A stretch of 6,077 nt of DNA from Spirochaetota bacterium (GTDB lineage: Bacteria; Spirochaetota; UBA4802; UBA5550), in assembly GCA_022704585.1 (NCBI GenBank), contig JAKJGD010000142.1, positions 1-6,077 on the forward strand. Reading direction: 5' to 3'. The notes under the pieces were generated by a model that was not told the DNA's origin, did not search any database, and saw only the letters and a list, made by a program, of their open reading frames with translations. Within the stretch, counting starts at the first letter, position 1, and each line of letters starts with the position of its first letter. Both the position numbers and the translations under genes were made by a program. Of this stretch, positions 1 through 5,956 are shown piece after piece.

Positions 1-1
1 C

Positions 2-406
2 GTTACAGACCATGCGTCGCGCCACCGCGGGGGCGGCCTCATTCTCATGATTGAGGACGATCCCGCGATCCAGAAGACCTGCGAAAGGATTCTGAACGTC
101 CTCGGTTATGACGTTATCGTAGCTGAGGACGGCGAGCGCGGGATCGAGCTGTTCCGCGAGCGCCACGCCGACATCACTGCAATAATACTTGACATGGTGA
201 TGCCCAGGCGCTCCGGTAAGGAAACGTTCATAGAGATCAAGAAGATCGACCCGAACGTGAAGGTGCTCATATCGTCCGGTTTCAGGAACGATGCCAGGAT
301 TGATGATGTGCTCCGCATGGGCGCTGGCGGATTCTTGCAGAAGCCCTATACGATAGAACAGCTGGCTGAAGAGCTGGCCAAAATCATTCTGCCCGGGAGC
401 GAGTAA
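2..406 (+). CDS. C-terminal receiver (REC) domain of a protein truncated by the window edge, probably a hybrid sensor histidine kinase
   Basis: This is a phosphoacceptor receiver domain of two-component signalling. Counting from the ATG at 47, the acidic pocket is E3-D4-D5, the phosphorylated aspartate is D49 in ILDMVMP, the switch serine is S77 in ISSGF, and the conserved lysine is K99 in LQKPY. The spacings D5-D49 (44) and S77-K99 (22) equal those of CheY. The reading frame stays open upstream to position 2, and the residues just before that ATG (GGGLIL) supply the first half of strand beta-1. The ATG at 47 therefore falls inside beta-1 and is unlikely to be the true start. The gene more probably enters from outside the window. 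A C-terminal REC with no output domain after it, ending in TAA at 404-406, is typical of hybrid histidine kinases. A stand-alone receiver starting slightly upstream remains possible. The kinase part is not visible. Confidence 0.9.
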   Translation, partial: VTDHASRHRGGGLILMIEDDPAIQKTCERILNVLGYDVIVAEDGERGIELFRERHADITAIILDMVMPRRSGKETFIEIKKIDPNVKVLISSGFRNDARIDDVLRMGAGGFLQKPYTIEQLAEELAKIILPGSE

Positions 407-409
407 TAC

Positions 410-424
410 GGGCCCGTCGGGCCC
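410..424. other. Short GC hairpin after the receiver gene
   Basis: GGGCCC (410-415), GTC (416-418) and GGGCCC (419-424) form a 6-bp all-GC stem with a 3-nt loop, starting 4 nt after the TAA of the receiver gene. No T-run follows on the plus strand, so it is not a canonical intrinsic terminator. It could stabilise the mRNA 3' end or slow polymerase. Each arm is itself a palindrome, so the structure could also be coincidental in GC-rich DNA. Confidence 0.35.
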
Positions 425-463
425 CGGCATGACTGTGACATCCGGCAGGAACATCAAATCAAC

Positions 464-468
464 GAGGG
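464..468 (+). promoter_or_regulatory. Ribosome binding site of the lipoprotein gene
   Basis: GAGGG at 464-468 lies 3 nt before the ATG at 472. It supports that start, which is also the one that gives a complete signal peptide. It is the clearest Shine-Dalgarno-like element in the window, in contrast to the three minus-strand genes, where none is evident. Confidence 0.6.
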
Positions 469-471
469 ACC

Positions 472-1617
472 ATGAAAGGTAATAAAGCACCGGCGGCGCT
501 CGCGCTGATAATCGCTCTGGCGCTGTCCGCGGCTTCCTGCGCCGACCGGAGATGCCCGAGCGAATCGAAAATACGGAAGCTGTACCGCCATTCCAGGGAT
601 TACAACGAGACGGCCGCCTTCCTGGCTGGGACGCGGGTCCGTCCCGGCACGCCCCTGTTCCGGCTGACCCAGACCGACGGCTACCGCGCCTATCGCGAGA
701 GCATCGGCTCGCTGTGGGAGCAGTACCGGAAACGCGACCTGGACAATATCGAAACATGGCGGCGAACCCATATACGGAGCGTTTCCGGCGTAATCATGTA
801 TCCGTTCAGCGGCCCCGATATATTGAACGCCCTGGCGTTTTTTCCCCGCGCGGAGGAGTTCGTAATGATCGGGCTTGAGGACCCCGGTTCCGCGCCGGAC
901 CCCTTCGCCTTCCGGGGGGATGCGGTGCTGGCGGAGTTATGGCGCGTAAAAACCGCGCTCCGGACCATATTGCAGCTGAACCTGTTCCGCACCCAGGAGA
1001 TGCATGCCGACCTGAAACCCGAATCCTTCTCCAGTATCACCGGCATCATGATGTTCTTCCTGGCGCGGTACGGATACGATATACTGGACGTCAAGAGGGT
1101 CTATGTCGATCGGGCGGGCGCATTGGCGGAGTGGGATCCCCGCTCTTCGGGCAGGGACGCCGAGGGCGTTGAGATTATATTCCGGAAGGGGGCGGGTGCG
1201 CCGCTTCAGACGGCGCGGTTCTTCAGCATAGACCTGTCCGACTCGTCGCTATCGCACAAGCGCGGTTTTTCCGCGTTCCTTGGCGGTAAAAGGCAATTTA
1301 CCACATTCATCAAGTCGGCATCATACCTGCTGAGCTACGATACCTTCACGGTCCTGCGCTCGTATCTCCTTGCCGGCTCCGCGTATCTCGTGCAGGAAGA
1401 CAGCGGCATTCCAATGAAATATTTTACAGACGGGCAATGGAAGATAAGCCTGCACGGCACGTACCGGCTCCTGCCGATCTTCGCGAACAGGTTCCAGCAG
1501 GACCTGGACGCCGCAATAAAGTCCCGGTCGGAGGGGCTGCTTCCCTTCAGCTTCGGGTACGGGTTTGATCCGGAGAAGTCGAATATCATGATTGCGGTGC
1601 CGATGGCAAGAAACTAG
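472..1617 (+). CDS. Probable lipoprotein of a conserved uncharacterised family
   Basis: This 381-aa protein has a signal peptide: K2 and K5, a hydrophobic core at about residues 8-20, then SAASC with a possible lipidated Cys at C23. The -3 residue is Ala rather than the usual Leu, so the lipobox is loose and type I cleavage nearby is an alternative. The mature part is soluble and would lie outside the inner membrane. I do not know its function. Strong-looking blocks are MYPFSGPD (109-116), FFPRA (123-127), GLEDPG (134-139), KSASYLL (281-287), QEDSGIP (308-314), LPFSFGYG (357-364) and SNIMIAVP (370-377). From memory these resemble a widespread uncharacterised bacterial family with a YPFSGPD core; I cannot name a domain. 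The start is supported by GAGGG 3 nt upstream. It follows the receiver gene by 65 nt on the same strand and converges with the CapA-like gene. Confidence 0.82.
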   Translation: MKGNKAPAALALIIALALSAASCADRRCPSESKIRKLYRHSRDYNETAAFLAGTRVRPGTPLFRLTQTDGYRAYRESIGSLWEQYRKRDLDNIETWRRTHIRSVSGVIMYPFSGPDILNALAFFPRAEEFVMIGLEDPGSAPDPFAFRGDAVLAELWRVKTALRTILQLNLFRTQEMHADLKPESFSSITGIMMFFLARYGYDILDVKRVYVDRAGALAEWDPRSSGRDAEGVEIIFRKGAGAPLQTARFFSIDLSDSSLSHKRGFSAFLGGKRQFTTFIKSASYLLSYDTFTVLRSYLLAGSAYLVQEDSGIPMKYFTDGQWKISLHGTYRLLPIFANRFQQDLDAAIKSRSEGLLPFSFGYGFDPEKSNIMIAVPMARN

Positions 1618-1619
1618 CG

Positions 1620-3089
1620 TCAGCGGCGGCTGAAGGCCGGACCGGTGCTGCGGCTGAACACCTCGCGCATCAGCCCGGCGGCATCGGCGCCGTGGAGGAG
1701 GCGCGGTTGGGACCAGTCGTGAATCATGTACGGTATAAGTTCTGTTGATACGTGCCTGCCCCGGTAGAGATGGTATCGGGCAATGAGACCCCGCCGGTGG
1801 TTCAGGCTCTGCATCTGGTCGAAGAGGAAATTGCCCAGGCCGTAGGATATGAACCTGCCCCTGTAAAACTCGAGCCCCATCGCACGGTGCGCGGACGAGG
1901 ACACCATGATGTCGGCGCCGAGCTCCGCCGCCCGGTGGAAATACCGCTTCTGAATATCCCAGGGTACCGGATCGTTCTCGTTCGCCCACTGGACCGTAAC
2001 GATAACGACGTCTGCATGAGCTGCGGCCTCTTTTATCAGGCGCTCGAATCCTCCCCTCGTAAGGCGCGCGGCACCGGGCCGGGTGCCGGACGCGAAAGCG
2101 GGTTCGGGGCCCTGCTCGTTGAATCCGACGAAAGCCACCGTGGTGTTCCGGACCTTCACGTAGCGGACCCGTTCTGCGTCTCCGGTGTTCTTTCCGCCCC
2201 CGAAATAGGTCATTCCATTTTTCTCGATGAGATCGATCGAAGCGGCGTTGCAGGCGCTTCCGAAATCGTTATTGTGGTTTCCCGTGAGCTCGATCACGTC
2301 AAAGCCCGACTCGGTCAGTATATGAAAAAAGCGGAGTGGCGAGCAGAAGAGCATCCTGTCTTTCAACGGCCATGTGCAGGGTTCGAGGAACGAGACCTCG
2401 TTCGAGGTGACGGCTATGTCCGCCCTCGAGGTAATCTTCCTCGTGTAACGCACCGGCGAGAGAACGTCGCCCGACCTGTCGACCGCGGGGATGAAAGCCC
2501 GCGTCATGGCTGTCACGCCGGTCTGCACGACGGTGACGTGCCTGCCCGGGTCCCACGCCTCGGCTCCGCCCAGGGTTACAGGATAGGGCGGACCGTCCTC
2601 CGAGATTACGGCATCCTCACCGGTCTTTCCCCAGGGAAGGCATCCGTCGACCGGGAGGAGCTTATAGTACGGGCGGAGTCCCCGCAGGTCGCTTATGCCG
2701 AGGAACTGCCTGTCGGACATGGCACTCTCGTCGTCAAAGGGGACCGGAGTGCACCTAAGCGATGGATGGCTCTTCGCGAGCATTTCGGCTATAGCGGGAT
2801 CAACCCGAAGGTGTACCGGCATGTCCGGACCGCCGATCTCCCTGAATCCGCGGACGGACCCTGCGAGGATGCGGTTGCTGTCTGAACGGGACAGGCGGGC
2901 GAGCGGGTTGGTTAGATGCACCTGAAAAAAGAGGGGCCGCAGCGTACCGCGCGCCTCTGTCGGAGTGTGCCATACAAGCGCCATCCAGACCGCCATCGCA
3001 GTCAGGGCAAGCGCCACGGCGCGCCCGGCAGGAGGTGCGTACTTTCTGCAGAAAAGGTTGCTGCGGGTGAATTGTTCCCTGCGGATCAT
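1620..3089 (-). CDS. Variant CapA-like (PGA_cap, metallophosphoesterase-fold) membrane-anchored protein
   Basis: The protein has 489 aa. A basic N-terminus (R3, R4, R9, R16, K17, R23) precedes one hydrophobic segment at about 24-40, giving a periplasmic or surface domain. Residues 47-185 are a domain I cannot assign firmly; it may be a degenerate substrate-binding-protein-like fold. Residues 186-455 follow the CapA plan: TGVTAMTR (190-197), SNEVSF (229-234), ELTGNHNND (267-275), YFGGGKN (295-301), VQWANEN (366-372), SSSAHRAMGLEFY (397-409) and YGLGNFLFDQ (416-425). Typical CapA proteins have GD, NLE, NNH, HWG and GHHPH at these places. Here the first Asp is V192, the HWG His is Q367, and only H401 remains of the HPH block, while E231, N271 and H272 are kept. 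Enzymatic activity is therefore uncertain. From memory, a CapA subfamily with TGVTA-type motifs exists in other phyla, so these may be lineage traits rather than decay. It is the last gene of the block, 6 nt after the SGNH-like gene, and has no clear Shine-Dalgarno. Confidence 0.86.
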   Translation of the reverse strand: MIRREQFTRSNLFCRKYAPPAGRAVALALTAMAVWMALVWHTPTEARGTLRPLFFQVHLTNPLARLSRSDSNRILAGSVRGFREIGGPDMPVHLRVDPAIAEMLAKSHPSLRCTPVPFDDESAMSDRQFLGISDLRGLRPYYKLLPVDGCLPWGKTGEDAVISEDGPPYPVTLGGAEAWDPGRHVTVVQTGVTAMTRAFIPAVDRSGDVLSPVRYTRKITSRADIAVTSNEVSFLEPCTWPLKDRMLFCSPLRFFHILTESGFDVIELTGNHNNDFGSACNAASIDLIEKNGMTYFGGGKNTGDAERVRYVKVRNTTVAFVGFNEQGPEPAFASGTRPGAARLTRGGFERLIKEAAAHADVVIVTVQWANENDPVPWDIQKRYFHRAAELGADIMVSSSAHRAMGLEFYRGRFISYGLGNFLFDQMQSLNHRRGLIARYHLYRGRHVSTELIPYMIHDWSQPRLLHGADAAGLMREVFSRSTGPAFSRR

Positions 3090-3095
3090 GCCCGG

Positions 3096-4160
3096 TTAAT
3101 TGCGCGCGGCTGCTTCCCTGAAGAGCCTGCGTATGTACGTGAGCTTTACATCGATGTTGGCGCGGGTAATGTGGATACAGATACCCGATGCCTCGGGATC
3201 TTTGCTGTTGTACATGGCGTCGATCATCGTGTCCGCAACGAATGGATAGCAGTGATTCGGATCGTGGAAATTGTTCATGTAATCTCCCGTCAGCCGGCTG
3301 GGTATCATGAAATTATGGCACTCGCCGAACACGTCCACGATATCCCGGATCCATCGTTCATATTCGTCGAGAAGCCCCGCGCGAACCATGGACGTCATGA
3401 AGGGTTTGGCTACGGGGGATGTGAAAATGACGAAATTCTTGGCCGGCGCCTTGTCGCGTATTTCCTGCAGCGTTGCCCGATAGCCGGGATTGTACTTGTA
3501 GTTGTTGAAAGAGTAGGCCTTGTCGGATTTTTCGAAATGCTCTATCAGGCGCATCATGTTGAATTGCGTATCCTTCATGTCCAGTTTGGTGGTGTGTTTG
3601 ACATTGTCGCGGTCGTAATAGATGTGCCGGCCGTACAGGTAATTCATGAAATTCCTGCGGGAAAACTGCAATGTGCTCAGGCTGATAAGCGACTTGACCC
3701 TGAATAAAGGACTCCGGGTTTCATCGAAGATCTTCGAGGAATCGAACGGCGGCGAGGGCAGTCCGGCAGCGGTCAGGAGAAAATCGAGACCCAGGAAGAT
3801 GACCCGGAAGTCCCGTCCGTTATTTTCGCGCGCGTATTGTATATATGATAGATATTCCGGAACTGACAGGGCATTGATTGAATAATTGTATACTCGCAAT
3901 TCTTTGAAATTGTGCTGGTTAATGCCTGCGGTTGAGCTGGTGCCCATGATGAGCCCGTCATAGTCGAAATCGTGAAAGGTGATGTAATTGGTCTTCTGCT
4001 GGCGCTCATTGAAGTCGTCCTGCTTCTGGTTGTACCGGTGGGATATGGAGAAGCACCACAAGGGGTCCATGTAGTAGTTGATCCCGGCTACGCATGCGGG
4101 TATGATCAGCGACATGAAGATTGCGGCTACGAGCCATTTTTTATAATTGATGAATGTCAT
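3096..4160 (-). CDS. Membrane-anchored SGNH-hydrolase-like protein, partner of the MBOAT acyltransferase
   Basis: The protein has 354 aa. K7-K8 precede one hydrophobic anchor at about residues 9-27, and the rest is probably periplasmic. The region YDGLIMGTSST (67-77) matches the block I position of SGNH-like proteins found beside MBOAT genes, with S75 the likely nucleophile; many relatives have GSSR here. YNYSINALS (91-99) follows as in those relatives, then FLGLDF (122-127). Near the C-terminus, DPNH gives D300 and H303, fitting the Asp-x-x-His part of the triad. In known systems (DltD with DltB, AlgJ/AlgX with AlgI, PatB with PatA) such proteins receive an acyl group moved across the membrane and pass it to a polymer, or hydrolyse it. 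The family assignment rests on these motifs and on the neighbour. The start lies 3 nt after the MBOAT stop, so translation is probably coupled; no Shine-Dalgarno is visible. Coding DNA is markedly AT-richer than the CapA-like gene. Confidence 0.85.
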   Translation of the reverse strand: MTFINYKKWLVAAIFMSLIIPACVAGINYYMDPLWCFSISHRYNQKQDDFNERQQKTNYITFHDFDYDGLIMGTSSTAGINQHNFKELRVYNYSINALSVPEYLSYIQYARENNGRDFRVIFLGLDFLLTAAGLPSPPFDSSKIFDETRSPLFRVKSLISLSTLQFSRRNFMNYLYGRHIYYDRDNVKHTTKLDMKDTQFNMMRLIEHFEKSDKAYSFNNYKYNPGYRATLQEIRDKAPAKNFVIFTSPVAKPFMTSMVRAGLLDEYERWIRDIVDVFGECHNFMIPSRLTGDYMNNFHDPNHCYPFVADTMIDAMYNSKDPEASGICIHITRANIDVKLTYIRRLFREAAARN

Positions 4161-4163
4161 ATG

Positions 4164-5708
4164 TTAAAAATTTGCGTAAATGAATTCGGTGACCTGCGTC
4201 GTGTGAATGACCCCTATTCCGAAGAGGAGCGACACAAGGAGGGCCCACCCCATGGAAGGCTTGAGTTTTTCCGACGTCTCCATGGAGTTTTTGCCTGCGA
4301 GCGCCGCGATTCCCGCCGCCAGAATAAGGTATATGAAATAATACTGTTTTTCTCCGAGGTCAGCGAGCCAGGATCCGTAGCTGAGCCATGCGGCGCCGGT
4401 AGGGCCGAGGGCTTTCAGCTTTTCAGGCAGCATCACGCCGTTAAGACCCGCCATGCCGCGGAATATCTTGGCGGCTCCCTTGAAATCAGCGGCCCGGAAA
4501 ATCACGAAGGAGGCATTGACGAAGTTAAAGGTGATGAACCAGCAGAAAAAGCGGAAGGCGGCGACGCTGTGTTTCCCCCATGCCGCCTGCAGCCGCGACG
4601 CATGCGACCTCGAGAAGATGAGCGTCGGCAGCCGCCGTTCAAACCTGGTGCGTCTCTTCTGGGTGAGGTAATCGATGGAGAGGCCTATGCCGTGTATGAA
4701 TCCGAAGGCTATGTAGTTCCAGCTCGCACCGTGCCACAGGCCGCAAATCGTGAAGGTCACTATCAGCGAAAGTATGACGCCGGCCCTCCCCCAGTATCGC
4801 CTGTTGATGACCATCGGGGTGTACAGATATTTATTGAGCCAGGTCGACAGGGTTATATGCCACCTTCGCCAGAAATCCTGCAGGCTCAGTGCCCGGTATG
4901 GCGTATTGAAATTATGGACCAGCCTGATATTGAACATGAGCGCGACACCGACCGCGACATCGGTATATCCGCAGAAATCGAAATATATCTGCAGGGTGTA
5001 GGAGAGGGAGGCAAACCACGCCTCGAAGAAATTCAGGACGGTCGCATGGTCGAAGGCCTGGGTAGCCCAGACGCCGAGGTTGTCGGCAAGGACAAGCTTT
5101 TTGAATAGCCCGATGGATACCAAGAACAATCCCCGTGCGATATGTTCGTAGTTGACCCGCATGTTTTTGGGATCGGTCAGCTGCGGCGACAACTCATCAA
5201 AGCGTGAAATGGGGCCCTGGATGATTTTAGGGAAAAATGCGATAAGCAGCGAATAGTCGAGAAATGACCTGTTCGTGACCTGTCCCCGGTATGATTCGAC
5301 GAGGAACGCGATTTGTACGAAGGTGTAAAAGCTGATCCCGAGAGGGAACAATATTTTCAGGAGGGGGATATTCGAACTGAAGAGGTAATTGATGTTCTTT
5401 ATGAAAAAATCGGTATACTTGAAATAGCCGAGCAGGGCCACGTTGAAACAGATGCCGGCAGTAAGGACGGCCTTTTTTGAAACGCCGGTTCGTTCTCCAG
5501 CCAGCATTCTGCTTGCAAAATAATTGACTGCGATTGATGCCAGGAGGATCGGCAGATAGCGAACGTTCAGGTATGCGTAAAAGGCTATACTGCAGGCAAG
5601 AAGCCACCATTTTGCCGAAGCAGTAAATCCCTTGCGGCAGATGAAGAAGTATATAAAAATCACCCCGGGGATGAAAAAGAACATGTATTCGAAGTAATTG
5701 AACTGCAT
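4164..5708 (-). CDS. MBOAT family O-acyltransferase (AlgI/DltB/PatA type)
   Basis: This is a 514-aa polytopic inner-membrane protein, full length for the AlgI-type family. It is expected to move acyl groups, often acetyl, from a cytoplasmic donor to an extracytoplasmic partner that modifies a polysaccharide or other surface polymer. Family marks in order are: FPLGISFYTF (121-130), FFPKIIQGPISR (158-169), GLFKKLVLADN (200-210), QIYFDFCGYTD (240-250), NFNTPY (266-271), FWRRWHITLS (279-288) with conserved H284, and GLWHGASWN (323-331) with the near-invariant catalytic H326. The usual Ser in FDFSGYTD is Cys here (C246), a small change. Hydrophobic segments cover most of residues 5-345, and further segments lie at about 384-405, 455-472 and 487-503. 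It is the first gene of the leftward block. The ATG at 5708 is the furthest upstream with a normal family N-terminus; M9 is an alternative. Neither has an obvious Shine-Dalgarno. Substrate and acceptor are not identifiable. Confidence 0.96.
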   Translation of the reverse strand: MQFNYFEYMFFFIPGVIFIYFFICRKGFTASAKWWLLACSIAFYAYLNVRYLPILLASIAVNYFASRMLAGERTGVSKKAVLTAGICFNVALLGYFKYTDFFIKNINYLFSSNIPLLKILFPLGISFYTFVQIAFLVESYRGQVTNRSFLDYSLLIAFFPKIIQGPISRFDELSPQLTDPKNMRVNYEHIARGLFLVSIGLFKKLVLADNLGVWATQAFDHATVLNFFEAWFASLSYTLQIYFDFCGYTDVAVGVALMFNIRLVHNFNTPYRALSLQDFWRRWHITLSTWLNKYLYTPMVINRRYWGRAGVILSLIVTFTICGLWHGASWNYIAFGFIHGIGLSIDYLTQKRRTRFERRLPTLIFSRSHASRLQAAWGKHSVAAFRFFCWFITFNFVNASFVIFRAADFKGAAKIFRGMAGLNGVMLPEKLKALGPTGAAWLSYGSWLADLGEKQYYFIYLILAAGIAALAGKNSMETSEKLKPSMGWALLVSLLFGIGVIHTTQVTEFIYANF

Positions 5709-5729
5709 CAGTTACCGTATAAAAAGGGA

Positions 5730-5756
5730 TATGGGAATCATTCTCACGCTATGGGA
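5730..5756. repeat. Direct repeat TATGGGA, two copies 20 bp apart
   Basis: TATGGGA occurs at 5730-5736 and again at 5750-5756, giving a 20-bp period, close to two helical turns. Both copies lie between the candidate leftward transcription start and the MBOAT ATG. A regulator binding one DNA face could use such an arrangement, but two 7-mers alone are weak evidence. Confidence 0.4.
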
Positions 5757-5760
5757 GTGA

Positions 5761-5789
5761 CAAATAGTTTACATTTGGAGATTAGGCAA
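5761..5789 (-). promoter_or_regulatory. Candidate promoter for the MBOAT-SGNH-CapA block
   Basis: On the minus strand, TTGCCT (5789-5784) and TATTTG (5766-5761) are separated by 17 nt and would start transcription near 5754, about 46 nt before the MBOAT ATG. The -10 is poor (3 of 6 consensus bases). An overlapping TAAACT (5771-5766) is a better -10 but has no good -35. The A/T tract just upstream could add strength as an UP-like element. The assignment is by eye only. Confidence 0.3.
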
Positions 5790-5790
5790 G

Positions 5791-5815
5791 AAAAAAATAT
5801 TTCCAGCAAAAAAAA
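5791..5815. promoter_or_regulatory. Paired A/T tracts upstream of the leftward promoter
   Basis: A7 at 5791-5797 and A8 at 5808-5815 sit in the most AT-rich part of the divergent region (18/60 G+C over 5761-5820). Read leftwards, 5802-5792 is AAATATTTTTT, which fits the AAAWWTWTTTT core of the E. coli UP-element consensus and ends 2 nt before the candidate -35. The tracts may bind the RNA polymerase alpha subunit or bend the DNA. Their centres are about 17-18 bp apart, not a whole number of helical turns. Confidence 0.35.
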
Positions 5816-5844
5816 CGTGGTGCGCATTGATGCATCCTCCATGC

Positions 5845-5865
5845 TGATTCAGGTTGATTCAAGGT
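5845..5865. repeat. Tandem direct repeat TGATTCAGGT / TGATTCAAGGT
   Basis: TGATTCAGGT (5845-5854) is followed immediately by TGATTCAAGGT (5855-5865), differing only by one inserted A. The period is one helical turn. It sits upstream of the aminotransferase gene, so an operator is possible; a simple local duplication is the plain alternative. Confidence 0.5.
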
Positions 5866-5893
5866 TGGCTAATAAAGAATTAATGGTTGATAT
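5865..5893 (+). promoter_or_regulatory. Weak candidate promoter for the aminotransferase gene
   Basis: TTGGCT (5865-5870) and TGATAT (5888-5893) are separated by 17 nt, and transcription would start near 5900. Both hexamers are imperfect (the -10 has 3 of 6 consensus bases), so this is only a suggestion based on spacing and on the tandem repeat directly before it. Confidence 0.22.
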
Positions 5894-5956
5894 GGTTGGA
5901 CTGTTTTTGCATAGTGTCGAGGTATGAGTATCTTGATACGTATAAAAAAGGGAATG

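Larger units (their letters stand above)
5709..5956. other. Divergent intergenic region, AT-rich
   Basis: This 248-bp gap separates the leftward MBOAT block from the rightward aminotransferase and is the only sizeable non-coding stretch. It holds the A/T tracts, two direct-repeat sets and weak promoter-like hexamers described separately. I see no convincing small gene, tRNA or structured RNA in it. A short GCAT(5832-5835)-CCTCC-ATGC(5841-5844) inverted repeat is too small to interpret. Confidence 0.7.

Noticed and set aside
410..424. GGGCCC hairpin as a full Rho-independent terminator
   Set aside because: No T-run follows the stem on the plus strand, so it is listed only as a hairpin.
1321..1989. 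A 222-codon minus-strand ORF spanning the convergent junction
   Set aside because: It overlaps the 3' ends of the lipoprotein and CapA-like genes out of frame and has low-complexity P/R/G-rich content.
1752..2885. A 377-codon plus-strand ORF opposite the CapA-like gene
   Set aside because: It has no recognisable motif, is rich in R, G, V and E as expected for GC-rich antisense frames, and lies wholly opposite a gene with clear CapA blocks.
2916..3707. A 263-codon plus-strand ORF across the CapA/SGNH-like junction
   Set aside because: Same reason: no family features, and it overlaps two convincing genes on the other strand.
3972..5108. A 378-codon plus-strand ORF opposite the MBOAT and SGNH-like genes
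   Set aside because: It spans the junction of two well-supported opposite genes and shows no membrane segment, signal or domain. It is an antisense shadow.
1620..5708. TAA reassignment making one giant polyprotein
   Set aside because: Each part has its own N-terminal anchor or normal family N-terminus and an ATG right after the stop, and TAA also ends the receiver gene. Separate proteins are the simple reading.
5808..5850. An intrinsic terminator on the minus strand ending in the T8 run (5815-5808)
   Set aside because: The nearest inverted repeat (GCAT-5 nt-ATGC, 5832-5844) has only 4 bp and lies 16 nt from the T-run, and no leftward gene ends there.
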